From Bacillus timonensis (GTDB lineage: Bacteria > Bacillota > Bacilli > Bacillales > Bacillaceae_L), in the NCBI RefSeq assembly GCF_004799755.1, contig NZ_SLUB01000010.1:1-64000 (forward strand): DNA of 64,000 nt, given 5' to 3'. The notes below the pieces were generated by a model. The model saw only the letters and a list, made by a program, of their open reading frames with translations. It had not been told where the DNA came from and made no database searches. The translations under genes were made by a program, and so were the position numbers. Every line of letters begins with the position of its first letter. The first letter of the stretch is position 1. Of this stretch, positions 33,008 through 42,538 are shown piece by piece.

Positions 33008-34153
33008 TTAAAAGAAATCGTACATATAGGCATCGCGGTTCGGAATCATTTTTTCAAAAGCTTCGATATCCTGATCCGTTCCCTCAATCATTCCAGCTCC
33101 AAATAATTCAGTTGGACGCTTGTGACCAAAAAGTGCCGTTGATAATGCATTGATGGACAACTTTAGTGTCCTTTCTGTTTCATTTGTAACACGAACCTCC
33201 CCCTCTTTAACAAGGAATGTTTTTTCATTCCAAGGGGCAAATGGGTCTGAAATTTGAAGCCTCAACGTCTCGTTTCCAGTAAATTTATATTCTTTTAAAA
33301 ATGAGTCAACATCGACAATACGAACCATAAAATATGGAAAAATCTCTCGTTTCACTGTCTTTTGTTTCGTTAACGCAAAAAACAATGGTTCTTTCTCATA
33401 CGTAATCATTTCGAGTTCTGAAATCATGGAGTCATGTTGACATATAAAATTCCACAATCCTTGACGTGCTTCAAAATTGATGGCAACAAACTCCTCAACA
33501 GTCATCTTATTGTCCTTGGATTCATAAAGGATATACCCAATTGGCTGATTAGCCGTATCATAGTAAATCGCAATATGTAAGTCGTCAACCACACTTTTCC
33601 ACCATTGATCCTCACGTACAAGCATTCCAGAAAACTGTGAGGCATATTGACTATATATCGTCTTTAGTTCATCTACATGAACATTTTCAAAAAGATATCG
33701 CTTCACGAAGCCCTCTACAGGCTCAAGCATGACCAAATCAGAACGCTGAAAAACCGTTTTTAAGCGATTACTTAAAAGCTCCCACCCATATTTCCGATAA
33801 AAAGATACGTCAAAAGGATGCAGCATCGACACGGTAAACCCTTGGGTCTTCATTGTCTCAAGCCCAAATGTAAGCAATTCCTTCACATAGCCTCTTCTAC
33901 GATATTCCGGATATGTCGCTACACCTGCTATTCCGCCCATTTTAAAAGACTGTTCACCCACATTTGTTGCAAGTGGAATGAGGTGAAATTTTGCAGCTAA
34001 CATACTATTTTCATAGATTCCATATACTTGATGTTTTTTAAGATTCTTAAAGACAGCTTCTTGCTGTTCTTCGGACACTTTATACTGAAAGGCATACTCT
34101 GATAAACGAACGGAATCCATAAATTGATCTTCAGTCATTCTCTCGATTGCCAT
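33008..34153 (-). CDS. Eis-like GNAT N-acetyltransferase
   Basis: A 381-residue acetyltransferase of the Eis group: N-terminal GNAT domain with the acetyl-CoA motif [16 protein letters not shown] (about 78-93), a second GNAT-like half, and a C-terminal sterol-carrier-like domain (about 290-381; [14 protein letters not shown]). Eis proteins acetylate amines of aminoglycosides or other substrates. GGAG lies about 10 bases before ATG 34153, preferred over ATG 34186. It ends 11 bp before kynU. Confidence 0.82.
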   Translation of the reverse strand: MAIERMTEDQFMDSVRLSEYAFQYKVSEEQQEAVFKNLKKHQVYGIYENSMLAAKFHLIPLATNVGEQSFKMGGIAGVATYPEYRRRGYVKELLTFGLETMKTQGFTVSMLHPFDVSFYRKYGWELLSNRLKTVFQRSDLVMLEPVEGFVKRYLFENVHVDELKTIYSQYASQFSGMLVREDQWWKSVVDDLHIAIYYDTANQPIGYILYESKDNKMTVEEFVAINFEARQGLWNFICQHDSMISELEMITYEKEPLFFALTKQKTVKREIFPYFMVRIVDVDSFLKEYKFTGNETLRLQISDPFAPWNEKTFLVKEGEVRVTNETERTLKLSINALSTALFGHKRPTELFGAGMIEGTDQDIEAFEKMIPNRDAYMYDFF

Positions 34154-34200
34154 AATCAAACAACTCCAATATACGTAATTATTCAAAAGGATACTTATAT

Positions 34201-34401
34201 TTACTCACAACTAACATCGGTTAGACTCAAAATATGTTTTGTTTCAAACACGACTGTTCCACCGTTATCCATACAACTTTCTGCTATTTGCATGTTAAGT
34301 TTGTGGTTATCCCTGATTTCTAGTATCCTCACAACCGCAAAAGTTATAATTAGCAGACTCCCGATAATGGCAATGAGGAGATTTCGCCTGCTTTTACTCA
34401 T
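34201..34401 (-). CDS. Small single-span membrane protein
   Basis: A 66-residue protein with a basic N-terminus (MSKSRRN), one membrane helix (8-27) and a polar tail containing C43 and C65. AAGAAGGGG precedes the start. No family recognised. It may be co-transcribed with the downstream acetyltransferase gene, whose start lies about 50 bp away. Confidence 0.55.
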   Translation of the reverse strand: MSKSRRNLLIAIIGSLLIITFAVVRILEIRDNHKLNMQIAESCMDNGGTVVFETKHILSLTDVSCE

Positions 34402-34548
34402 TCCAACACCCCTTCTTTAGAGTAACACAATTACCACATTTTTCAATTTCCTTGAAAAATTTTACGCAGATTTTGTAAAAAGGTTTTTGTAGATTTTTCA
34501 CTTCATCCGATGTATGATAGTAACATTAACAATGGGGAGATGGTAAAA

Positions 34549-34866
34549 ATGAGGAAACAAGTAATCTTTGCCATCATTATGTTTGTAGCAATTATGTCTT
34601 TTTCAGCTACAATTGCACACTCCCATGCGTTTAAATCATCAGATATTCAAGAGAATACGGTAACGATTAGTGGAGTTTCATATGACAATCTTACTTTTAA
34701 TGATGATGGTAAACTAAAGATTTCTTGGGTGCTTTTTTCAATCACATCCATATTACTCGTCCTTCAAGGAATGGTAGTGAATCTTAATGTGAACCCAGGC
34801 ATTCGAAAATCCACATGGATGACGCCCATTTTTTATCAGTCGAATTATGTGGTGAAAGCTCTTTGA
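34549..34866 (+). CDS. Hypothetical two-span membrane protein
   Basis: 105 residues from ATG 34549, preceded by GGGGAG. Hydrophobic segments at about 6-24 and 59-77 flank a polar loop of some 35 residues; IAHSHAFKSS follows the first. No family recognised. It is followed after about 35 bp by another small membrane ORF in the same direction, suggesting a two-gene unit ending at the terminator near 35,040. Confidence 0.5.
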   Translation: MRKQVIFAIIMFVAIMSFSATIAHSHAFKSSDIQENTVTISGVSYDNLTFNDDGKLKISWVLFSITSILLVLQGMVVNLNVNPGIRKSTWMTPIFYQSNYVVKAL

Positions 34867-34901
34867 TTTTTTACACTTAAAAATCAAGGAGGAGAAAAAA
34901 T

Positions 34902-35015
34902 ATGTGGTTTCGATTTATTATGATTGGATTATGTTCGTTAACGGTGACAAGCCTCTTCATTTTCCAAGGAATTGAAATAACTCAGGCATTTAAAGACTTT
35001 TTTACAAATAAATAA
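34902..35015 (+). CDS. 37-aa hydrophobic small protein
   Basis: ATG 34902 to TAA 35013-35015, reading MWFRFIMIGLCSLTVTSLFI then a short polar tail ending in DFFTNK. AAGGAGGAG lies 7 bases upstream, the best ribosome binding site in this area, which makes translation likely. One membrane helix covers about residues 3-22. Its stop is followed within 10 bp by a terminator. No family recognised. Confidence 0.65.
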   Translation: MWFRFIMIGLCSLTVTSLFIFQGIEITQAFKDFFTNK

Positions 35016-35021
35016 TGAAGA

Positions 35022-35059
35022 AAAACGAATGTAGATTAATGTTCTACATTCGTTTTTTA
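35022..35059. terminator. Bidirectional terminator
   Basis: ACGAATGTAG (35025-35034) and CTACATTCGT (35044-35053) pair, extended by A/T pairs, with TTTTTTATT on the plus side and a T-run on the minus side; it serves the small-protein genes and the pyrimidine locus. Confidence 0.85.
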
Positions 35060-35062
35060 TTG

Positions 35063-36313
35063 TTATTCCTGTGCCATTTTTACGGTAGTGCGATACAGAA
35101 GTTCCGTTCCAAGTGAAATATCCTCAAAAGTCGAGTATTCCTTTGGATTATGGCTGATTCCATCTTTACAACGAACAAAAATCATCCCGTAATCACATTC
35201 ATAAGACATCGCGAGTGAATCGTGAAATGGACCGCTCATAAGCTCCATTGGCTCCAATCCGATCTGTTTCATCTCATTACGCATAATCTCTTTAATCCAC
35301 TCTGCGCAATAGCGAGGTTCGCTATTCGTGTCCTCGGTAATTTTGCAAAGTAGCTGATGTTCCTCTGTAATTTCTTTAATCTTGTCGCGTAATTGCGCTT
35401 CAAGCCGATGACGTCTATTTATGTCAATATCCCTTAAATCCACCGTAAAGCTTACTTTTTCCGGAATGATGTTTCGTGAATCTGGGAAAACTCGTAAGCT
35501 TCCAACAGTACCAGCAGTTGGAGCACCAGGTTCTTGACTAGCGATTTCATTTAGAGCAACGATGATTTTAGCTGCACCGACGAGTGCATCCTTTCTCATT
35601 GGCATTGGAACAGATCCAGCATGCCCTGCAAATCCCTCTAATTCAACGGTTAACCACAGTGGACCTGAAATTCCAGATACAATTCCAATAGGTTTATCCA
35701 TACTTTCTAAAACGGGGCCTTGCTCAATATGCATCTCAAGGAATGACCCAATGCTTCCTTTTGGATATTCTGATTCTTTAAACTTTGATGGATCACATCC
35801 AAACTCAATTAGAGCCTCCCTTCTTGTCACGCCATCTTTATCCTTCCGTTCTAATTCCCCTTCTTCAAGCTTCCCTAGGATTCCCCTGACCCCAAATAAC
35901 CCTTTATTAAAACGACATCCTTCCTCATCAGAAAAGGCAATGACCTCAATGGGTTGGTTTGGAACAATCTGATTCTCTTTCATCGTTTGAATAACCTCAA
36001 TGGCACCTAATACCCCAATCGCTCCGTCAAATCGTCCACCATACGGCTGAGAATCAATATGTGACCCTAACATTAAAATGGGTTCGTCTGGATTATTCCC
36101 TTCCCATCTACCTATTAAGTTTCCAAAATGATCGATTCTTGCGGTTAACCCCGCTTCCTCCATCCAACCTTTCACCGTTTCGACGGCTTGACGGTCCTCC
36201 TTAGATAGAGTGAGGCGGCACACACCTGTTTCACCGATTTTCCCTATTTTCGATAACGCTGTTATTCTTTCTTCAAGCCGTTCCTTATTAATGGTTAGTG
36301 TTTGGACATTCAT
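35063..36313 (-). CDS. Beta-ureidopropionase / N-carbamoyl amino acid hydrolase (M20)
   Basis: A 416-residue zinc amidohydrolase of the HyuC/AllC group. Metal ligands: H in GSHIDS (84-89), D in GGRFDGAIGV, the SDEEGCRF pair, H in MHIEQGPVLE (about 196) and H in ISHNPKEYST near 388. By context it hydrolyses N-carbamoyl-beta-alanine (or the beta-aminoisobutyrate analogue), the third step of reductive pyrimidine breakdown; sequence alone would also allow N-carbamoyl-L-amino acids or allantoate. It is the last gene of its block, 17 bp after ald. Confidence 0.85.
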   Translation of the reverse strand: MNVQTLTINKERLEERITALSKIGKIGETGVCRLTLSKEDRQAVETVKGWMEEAGLTARIDHFGNLIGRWEGNNPDEPILMLGSHIDSQPYGGRFDGAIGVLGAIEVIQTMKENQIVPNQPIEVIAFSDEEGCRFNKGLFGVRGILGKLEEGELERKDKDGVTRREALIEFGCDPSKFKESEYPKGSIGSFLEMHIEQGPVLESMDKPIGIVSGISGPLWLTVELEGFAGHAGSVPMPMRKDALVGAAKIIVALNEIASQEPGAPTAGTVGSLRVFPDSRNIIPEKVSFTVDLRDIDINRRHRLEAQLRDKIKEITEEHQLLCKITEDTNSEPRYCAEWIKEIMRNEMKQIGLEPMELMSGPFHDSLAMSYECDYGMIFVRCKDGISHNPKEYSTFEDISLGTELLYRTTVKMAQE

Positions 36314-36330
36314 AGCATCAGCCTCCTATT

Positions 36331-37431
36331 TTAAATAGTTACATACGGTAGATTATGTGCTTTGGCAACTCCTTCATAAACAATTTTTCCACCAATCACA
36401 TTTAGACCCTTTTGTAAGGCTTTATTTTCTGCAAACGCACGCTCATAGCCTTTATTCGCAATCTGGAGAATATAAGGAACCGTTACATTCGTGAGCGCCA
36501 TTGTGGACGTTCTTGGGACAGCACCAGGCATATTTCCGACTGCATAATGAACGACTCCATGTTTCGTATATGTAGGATTTGCATGTGTTGTCACATGTGT
36601 CGCTGTTTCGAATATTCCGCCCTGATCAATGGCCACATCCACAATAACTGAGCCTTCCTCCATTAAACGAACCATTTCTGCAGTCACTAGCTTTGGTGCT
36701 TTAGCTCCTGGAATCAATACAGCGCCAATCACAAGGTCTGATTCAGCAACCGCTTGGCCAATCGTATAAGGATTAGACATGAGAGTTGAGATGGAATTTC
36801 CAAAAATATCATCTAACTCTCGCAATCTCGTTGAACTGACATCCAAAATTGAAACTTGTGCACCAAGTCCTACTGCTATTTTCGCAGCGTTCATTCCAAC
36901 GACACCGCCACCAATGATTGTCACTTTCCCTCGACTTACTCCAGGAACCCCACCAAGCAGGACTCCTTTGCCTCCTTTTGTTTTTTCAAGAAATGTTGCG
37001 CCAATTTGTGTAGCCATTCGACCAGCTACCTCACTCATTGGGGTAAGTAAAGGAAGACTTCGATCCTCTAATTGGACCGTTTCATAGGCAATAGCCACAA
37101 CATTCTTTTGCATTAAGGCTTGCGTTAGCTCACGATCAGCAGCGAGATGCAAATACGTAAATAGGATAAGTCCGTCATAAAAGTATTGATATTCTTCCTG
37201 AATCGGTTCTTTTACCTTTATCACCATATCGCAAGCCCATGCGTCAGCAGCTGATTGAACAATAATTGCTCCGGCTTCCATGTAGAGTTCATCAAAGAAT
37301 CCTGAGTTATTGCCCGCACCTGTTTCAATAAAAACCGCGTGATTATGCTGAACCAGTTGTGAGACACCAGCAGGAGTTAGGGCTACACGATTTTCATTAT
37401 TCTTAATTTCCTTAGGTACTCCAATTCTCAT
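36331..37431 (-). CDS. ald: Alanine dehydrogenase
   Basis: NAD-dependent oxidative deamination of L-alanine to pyruvate and ammonium. The 366-residue protein starts [18 protein letters not shown], has K74-type catalytic region in VKVKEP, H95 in LHLAADREL and the dinucleotide motif [14 protein letters not shown] (about 168-181). The start at 37431 follows AAAGGTGGATGGGG. In this locus it should regenerate pyruvate from the alanine made by the neighbouring aminotransferase and so release the pyrimidine nitrogen as ammonium. Confidence 0.93.
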   Translation of the reverse strand: MRIGVPKEIKNNENRVALTPAGVSQLVQHNHAVFIETGAGNNSGFFDELYMEAGAIIVQSAADAWACDMVIKVKEPIQEEYQYFYDGLILFTYLHLAADRELTQALMQKNVVAIAYETVQLEDRSLPLLTPMSEVAGRMATQIGATFLEKTKGGKGVLLGGVPGVSRGKVTIIGGGVVGMNAAKIAVGLGAQVSILDVSSTRLRELDDIFGNSISTLMSNPYTIGQAVAESDLVIGAVLIPGAKAPKLVTAEMVRLMEEGSVIVDVAIDQGGIFETATHVTTHANPTYTKHGVVHYAVGNMPGAVPRTSTMALTNVTVPYILQIANKGYERAFAENKALQKGLNVIGGKIVYEGVAKAHNLPYVTI

Positions 37432-37458
37432 CCCCATCCACCTTTCCATTTTCGTAGG

Positions 37459-37502
37459 AAAAACACCCGTAATCCCTTTCCCAAAAATAAGATTACGAGT
37501 GT
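37459..37502 (-). terminator. Terminator between the aminotransferase gene and ald
   Basis: ACACTCGTAATC and GATTACGGGTGT pair (37491-37502 and 37463-37474) around a 16-base loop, followed by TTTTTCC. It may let only part of the transcription reach ald. Confidence 0.75.
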
Positions 37503-37516
37503 CAGATCATTCATTT

Positions 37517-38869
37517 TTATAAGTCTAAAATTTCTTCAACTACAGTTCTTTGGACAAATTCTAAGTCTTCCTCTGAAATCGTAAGTGGAGGAGAGAGGGT
37601 TAGCACATTATTATACCCTGCCACTGTTGCTCCATTTTTTCCGATAATAAGACCCTTTCTTAGGCAGCCCGCAATAACTTTATTGACTTGATCAGCCTCA
37701 AGAGGTTCTTTCGTTTGTTTATCCTTGACAAGTTCAATGCCAATCAATAACCCTTTCCCTCTTACGTCTCCTACATATGGATGGTCCGCTAAAGCGGCTG
37801 TTAGACCGTCTTTTAATCGAATGCCAAGATCTTGTGATCGCTCAAAGAGTTTTTCATTTTCCATAATTTCTAGATTTTTAAGGGCTAAGGCACAAGCTGC
37901 TGGGTTTCCTCCGAATGTATTCACATGACGGAAATAATCATATTCCTCTGACCCTTTGAATGCTTCATACATTTCCTTTTTGACGGCCGTCGCCGATAAT
38001 GGGAGATACGCACTTGTAATGCCCTTCGCCATAGTAATAATATCTGGTTTCACCCCATAGTTCATAAATCCAAATGCTTTTCCGGTACGACCGAACCCAC
38101 ATATGACCTCATCCACTATTAAAAGCGCACCGTGTTTTTCACATACTTCCTTTACCCCTGCCATGTACTGGTCAGGTGGAACAATGACACCCCCACCAGT
38201 AATGATTGGTTCCATAATCACTCCTGCTATCGTTTCACTAAGTTCCCACGTCATCACACGGTCAATATCTTTTACTGATTGTAATTCCGATGCTTTTGCA
38301 TCTACTTTTTCATCCGAACGATATAAATCAGGTGGTGCAACATGGAGAAAGCCAGGCGCGAGTGGTTCATATTTATACTTTCGCTGCGCTTGACCAGTTG
38401 CGGCAAGCGATCCCATTGAATTTCCATGGTAGGCACGATAGCGTGAAATAAATTTGTAACGGGAGTGCTCCCCTTTTTGTTGATGGTATTGCCTTGCTAG
38501 TTTAAAAGCTGTTTCATTCGCTTCCGAACCACTATTTGAGAAGAAAATGACATACTCGTCTCCAAGCATTTCATTGAGCTTTTCAGCTAGTTTTATCGCA
38601 GGTTCATGGCTATGTGTTAAAGGATAATAAGGCATTTCTTTAAGCTGTTCATGGGCAGCATCAGCAAGTTCCGTTCTGCCATACCCCACATTTACACACC
38701 ACAGCCCTGACATTCCATCGAGATACCGCTTCCCATTATGATCTGTTAACCATGATCCTTCTGCTTTCTGAATCACAAGTGTTGAATTCGGATTATATGG
38801 CTTCATTGAATGCCAGACATAATCCTTATCCTTTGTTAACAGATCTTCCCCGTGTGAAACCTTTGTCAT
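37517..38869 (-). CDS. Class III aminotransferase, probably beta-alanine:pyruvate
   Basis: A 450-residue PLP aminotransferase of the omega-amino-acid group. Seen: FFSNSGSEANETAFKLAR (about 108-125), YHGNSMGSLAATG, the DEVICGFGRTG aspartate motif (about 254-264) and the PLP lysine in MAKGITSAYLP (about 286). Context makes beta-alanine or beta-aminoisobutyrate the donor and pyruvate the acceptor, giving malonate semialdehyde for the next enzyme. It ends the mmsA transcript, 15 bp downstream of mmsA. Confidence 0.85.
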   Translation of the reverse strand: MTKVSHGEDLLTKDKDYVWHSMKPYNPNSTLVIQKAEGSWLTDHNGKRYLDGMSGLWCVNVGYGRTELADAAHEQLKEMPYYPLTHSHEPAIKLAEKLNEMLGDEYVIFFSNSGSEANETAFKLARQYHQQKGEHSRYKFISRYRAYHGNSMGSLAATGQAQRKYKYEPLAPGFLHVAPPDLYRSDEKVDAKASELQSVKDIDRVMTWELSETIAGVIMEPIITGGGVIVPPDQYMAGVKEVCEKHGALLIVDEVICGFGRTGKAFGFMNYGVKPDIITMAKGITSAYLPLSATAVKKEMYEAFKGSEEYDYFRHVNTFGGNPAACALALKNLEIMENEKLFERSQDLGIRLKDGLTAALADHPYVGDVRGKGLLIGIELVKDKQTKEPLEADQVNKVIAGCLRKGLIIGKNGATVAGYNNVLTLSPPLTISEEDLEFVQRTVVEEILDL

Positions 38870-38884
38870 ACCGCCTTCCCTCCT

Positions 38885-40351
38885 TTAATAGTCAAAACGG
38901 GATGTAATCATTTTTTTACGTGTATAGAAATTCACTCCATCCTTACCATTTACATGAAGGTCACCGTAGAAGGAGTCCTTCCAACCCGAGAATGGGAAAA
39001 ATGCCATTGTTGCTGGTACTCCAACATTGATACCAAGCATGCCTGCTTCTGCTTCTTCTCTAAACTGTCTGACAGCCCTCGCATCCTTTGTATAAATGGT
39101 GGCGCCATTTCCAAAACGTGACTTTCGAATATAGTCAAGACCTTCATCTAAATCCTTAGCACGTAACAGACTTAGAACAGGTGCAAAGATTTCCTCTTTG
39201 GCAATCGTCATGTCTGGTGTTACATGGTCAAAAATAGTAGGTCCCAAAAAGTTCCCTTCTGGCATCTCATCCATTTCTTTTCTTCCATCCCTTATGAGTT
39301 CGGCACCCTCCTCAAGTCCTTTTTCCACGTAGCCCAGAACTTTATTCAAGTGTGACTCGCGAATAACAGGTGTTAGTAGCACCTCATCATCCATTCCATT
39401 CCCAATCGTCAGCTGATCTGCAGCGTCTTTTAACGCTGAAACAAATTTCTCACCGTCCCCAACAACTACAACGGCACTGCAAGCCATGCAACGTTGTCCT
39501 GCACTTCCAAATGTAGAGCTGATAATATTGGCTACCGCTTTTTGCATGTCTGCGTCCGGCATAACTATATGGTGGTTTTTCGCACCTGATAAGGCTTGAA
39601 CCCGTTTGCCTTGCGCAGCAGCACGCTCATATACATATTTGGCAACAGGCTGTGAGCCTACAAATGATATGGCACTTACATTTGGATGATCTAACAAACC
39701 ATTTACAACATCATGTGCCCCGTGAACAACGTTCAACACTCCATTTGGTGCCCCCGCTTCCGTAAATAAGCGGGCAAGCTCATTCGCAAGCATAGGTGTC
39801 CGTTCAGAAGGCTTTAATACAAACGTATTTCCACACGCAATGGCTAAAGGGAACATCCACATTGGAACCATCATCGGGAAATTAAATGGGGTAATTCCGC
39901 CTACTACTCCTAATGGGTAGCGGAACATTTCAGAGTCTATATCCTCGGCAATATTGGATAATGTCTCACCCATCATTAACGTAGGCGCACCTGCCGCAAA
40001 TTCCACACATTCAATTCCGCGTAACACTTCACCATGTGCTTCCTTATAGGCTTTGCCATTTTCTTGGACAACCAGTCTTGCTAACCTTTCATGATTCTCT
40101 GTAAGTAAATAATGATATTTGTATAAAATCCTTGCCCGTTTTGGAACCGGGGTATTTTTCCACGTTTTGAATGCTTCTCTAGCAGCTTTGACAGCGAGAT
40201 CTACGTCATCCTTCGAAGAAAGCGGCACACGTACTAATGTTTCTTTTGTTGCAGGATTCGGCACCTCAAGTGTTTCTGTTCCAAGCGCATCCACCCATTC
40301 CCCATTTATATAGTTTTTTAATACATCTGTTTCACGTTTAACTAAGGTCAT
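38885..40351 (-). CDS. mmsA: CoA-acylating (methyl)malonate-semialdehyde dehydrogenase
   Basis: Converts malonate semialdehyde or methylmalonate semialdehyde with CoA and NAD to acetyl- or propionyl-CoA plus CO2. The 488-residue aldehyde dehydrogenase has FNFPMMVPMWMFP typical of MmsA/IolA, LSGAKNHHIVMPDAD and the active cysteine in GSAGQRCMACSA. It starts at ATG 40351, 11 bases after AGGAGG; ATG 40360 is too close. The final step of uracil and thymine carbon use. A near-perfect cre lies 73 bp upstream. Confidence 0.93.
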   Translation of the reverse strand: MTLVKRETDVLKNYINGEWVDALGTETLEVPNPATKETLVRVPLSSKDDVDLAVKAAREAFKTWKNTPVPKRARILYKYHYLLTENHERLARLVVQENGKAYKEAHGEVLRGIECVEFAAGAPTLMMGETLSNIAEDIDSEMFRYPLGVVGGITPFNFPMMVPMWMFPLAIACGNTFVLKPSERTPMLANELARLFTEAGAPNGVLNVVHGAHDVVNGLLDHPNVSAISFVGSQPVAKYVYERAAAQGKRVQALSGAKNHHIVMPDADMQKAVANIISSTFGSAGQRCMACSAVVVVGDGEKFVSALKDAADQLTIGNGMDDEVLLTPVIRESHLNKVLGYVEKGLEEGAELIRDGRKEMDEMPEGNFLGPTIFDHVTPDMTIAKEEIFAPVLSLLRAKDLDEGLDYIRKSRFGNGATIYTKDARAVRQFREEAEAGMLGINVGVPATMAFFPFSGWKDSFYGDLHVNGKDGVNFYTRKKMITSRFDY

Positions 40352-40423
40352 ATTTTGCATATCCTCCTTTTCGTAATTGTACGATTCCAAATCCTTACCT
40401 TATAAGCTCATTATCCTTTAAAA

Positions 40424-40437
40424 TGAAAGTGCTTTCA
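40424..40437. promoter_or_regulatory. cre site upstream of mmsA
   Basis: TGAAAGTGCTTTCA (plus strand) is palindromic save one pair and differs from the ideal CcpA site TGAAAGCGCTTTCA by one base. It lies in the 166-bp gap before mmsA, so catabolite repression of the mmsA block is expected. I found no clear -35/-10 pair around it. Confidence 0.75.
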
Positions 40438-40496
40438 TTAGACATTCTGTAAAATAACTGCTTGGAATTTTTCCACATTATGAATGATACCTTTGC

Positions 40497-40519
40497 ACTA
40501 AAAAACCCACAAGTGGGTT
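40497..40519 (-). terminator. Terminator of the PucR gene
   Basis: AACCCAC-TT-GTGGGTT on the minus strand (40504-40519) followed by TTTTAG; the gene's stop (40518) is part of the stem. Confidence 0.7.
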
Positions 40520-42125
40520 ATAAAATTTCCTTTTTCTCTTTTAATTGCTTGGATGATACTAAAAATTCGTATGATAAAATCATAAACTCAATCGCAAGTC
40601 GTTTTTCGTGATTCATAAAATCTGATCCTAGTAGTTTTTCAAGTTTTTGAATCCGGTGATATAGCGTTTGCCTCACAATAAATAAGCGCTTTGCAGTTTC
40701 TTGTTTAGAGCCGTTACATGATAAGTAGGTTTTGAGTGTTTCCATTAGCTTTCCATTATATTTTTTATCATAGGCGATGACTGGTTCTAAATATTCCAGG
40801 ACGACTTCCTGTAAATCAATATGTCTATGAAGCAATGAAATTAGACGAAAAATATGTAAATCATCATAAAAATAACTCTGTGCTGGAGTAGACATCCGAT
40901 TTTGAATTCGAATTGTTTCAAAAGCCGTTTGATAACTTTTATGCACATCTGTTAACTCTTCTACAAATTTTCCAATCCCAAATACCGGTTGGACCTTCGT
41001 TTTAACACGTTGTATGTCTGAGTTTAATAGCCTCTGAATCCCCTCCTGAACTCTAGCTTTCCATGTCGCAGTAGTTCGCTCGTTAAGCATAATAAAAACA
41101 ATCGTGTTTCTTTTTTCAGTGACAAAAAGGGTAAAGCCACGCTGTTCAAAAATGGCCCTAGTAAACATTTTAAAATAGGTTAAATCACTTGTTGAATACT
41201 CGCCAATTGCACCCATTTTACAAATACAAACAACGGCTCCCTTTGGCTTACTTGTTGAATTCAATGCTAAATATTCATTGATGGACTCTTGGCTTTGTTC
41301 ACCTTCTAACCAATCACTGATCCATTCAGTTGCCTCCACCTTTTGCTTTTCCTCGACATAGAGGTTGCGAAGAAAAAGCTGAGCAAGGGCTGTTGCTGTC
41401 CGATCTAGAATCAGGTGGTCAAATTCGGTTAATTCTCGTTCCTCCGTGATGATTGCTAATTCCGCATAGCGTTCTCCCAATAAATAGATGGTGCTTTTCG
41501 CCACATAGGTAGAATCGTCAGACGAAGAATTCATACATTCTACTAGTTTCATTTGTTTTTGTTCGGCAGCTTCTGGAATAAAGAGAGATTCATTGTTATT
41601 AAAGAGGATGATTACTTGAACATGGAGGTAGCTTCTAATAAATTTTAGGATGTCAACATAATGATCGATTGTTAATAAACTCTTATTTAATGCTTGTGAA
41701 TAACTTTCTAGATTGGAAATCATTTGGTATTGGCGGTTAATAAGGAGTCCATGGATGTCTTGGGTAATTTCAACAAATTGTACTTCTTGTAAAAAAACGA
41801 TAATTGGAAAATGGGACTTATTTGCAATGTCAATAATTTCTTGCGGGATCGATGAGGTATATGTCCCTATTTCTATACAGATTCCTGCTGCCTGTAAATC
41901 AATTAATTGCTCAATGACTGAGATGAATTTTTCCTTTTGATCTCTCCAAGCAACTCCAGTTGAAAGAATTAATTCATTTCCATTTAAAAGATTCCTAATA
42001 TTGGTTACTTCAACAACGTGGACCCATTTTACTTGTCGTCCGAGCCCTTCTTTTCCAGCAATCACTTTACTGTTTTCAAAATGCCTTCGACTTAAAATAT
42101 CTTCAACGGTAATAGATGATTTCAA
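40518..42125 (-). CDS. PucR-family transcriptional regulator
   Basis: A 535-residue regulator with an N-terminal PucR domain (about 8-125; VTNIRNLLNGNELILSTGVA), a GGDEF-like middle segment and a C-terminal CdaR/PucR helix-turn-helix (about 475-530; SKQETAKRLFIVRQTLYHRI). PucR proteins control purine and related nitrogen catabolism. It sits between the two blocks of the pyrimidine locus and is very likely its regulator, sensing uracil, a dihydropyrimidine or a carbamoyl intermediate; activator or repressor cannot be told. Confidence 0.9.
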   Translation of the reverse strand: MKSSITVEDILSRRHFENSKVIAGKEGLGRQVKWVHVVEVTNIRNLLNGNELILSTGVAWRDQKEKFISVIEQLIDLQAAGICIEIGTYTSSIPQEIIDIANKSHFPIIVFLQEVQFVEITQDIHGLLINRQYQMISNLESYSQALNKSLLTIDHYVDILKFIRSYLHVQVIILFNNNESLFIPEAAEQKQMKLVECMNSSSDDSTYVAKSTIYLLGERYAELAIITEERELTEFDHLILDRTATALAQLFLRNLYVEEKQKVEATEWISDWLEGEQSQESINEYLALNSTSKPKGAVVCICKMGAIGEYSTSDLTYFKMFTRAIFEQRGFTLFVTEKRNTIVFIMLNERTTATWKARVQEGIQRLLNSDIQRVKTKVQPVFGIGKFVEELTDVHKSYQTAFETIRIQNRMSTPAQSYFYDDLHIFRLISLLHRHIDLQEVVLEYLEPVIAYDKKYNGKLMETLKTYLSCNGSKQETAKRLFIVRQTLYHRIQKLEKLLGSDFMNHEKRLAIEFMILSYEFLVSSKQLKEKKEIL

Positions 42126-42226
42126 TCTACAGCTCCCCTATACTGAATTTTCAGACTACCTATATTATATACGATATTGTGAGAGAAATGGGGGGTTTTC
42201 CAATTTTTTCACCTCCGAAAATAAAT

Positions 42227-42266
42227 ATAAAAAAGCCAGTATCTTTTAAGTTAAAGATACCAGCCT
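42227..42266 (-). terminator. Terminator of the preT-to-permease operon
   Basis: AGGCTGGTATCTTT and AAAGATACTGGCTT pair across 42234-42265, followed by TTTTTTAT on the minus strand, 27 bp after the last small gene of the operon. Confidence 0.8.
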
Positions 42267-42292
42267 TGACACGTTGGTCTCGATACAGACTC

Positions 42293-42505
42293 TTAAGCAC
42301 CTTCCTGTTGTTGCTTAATTAGCATTACCGCAAAATACTTTCGCCCTTCTGGTGTAATAATGTGTAGAGTTTCTTTTTGCCCATTATTCTCAAAATCTAC
42401 GAATGCTCCACTAAGGTTTTCGATTACACTCGTCATTTTATAGCCTTTTTGAAGTAAAAAATCGATTTTGTCTCTTTCTTGTAAAAAGATTTGGTATTCT
42501 GACAT
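42293..42505 (-). CDS. Small cytosolic protein at the end of the pyrimidine operon
   Basis: A 70-residue soluble protein (MSEYQIFLQERDKIDFLLQK..., then ETLHIITPEGRKYFA) with predicted helix-strand content and no membrane segment. AAAGGAG precedes the start. It follows the NCS2 permease gene by 33 bp and precedes the operon terminator, so it is co-expressed with uptake and ring reduction. No family recognised. It could be an accessory to the permease or a small regulator. Confidence 0.65.
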   Translation of the reverse strand: MSEYQIFLQERDKIDFLLQKGYKMTSVIENLSGAFVDFENNGQKETLHIITPEGRKYFAVMLIKQQQEGA

Positions 42506-42538
42506 GTATGGTCACTCCTTTGTATCACACTTATTTTT

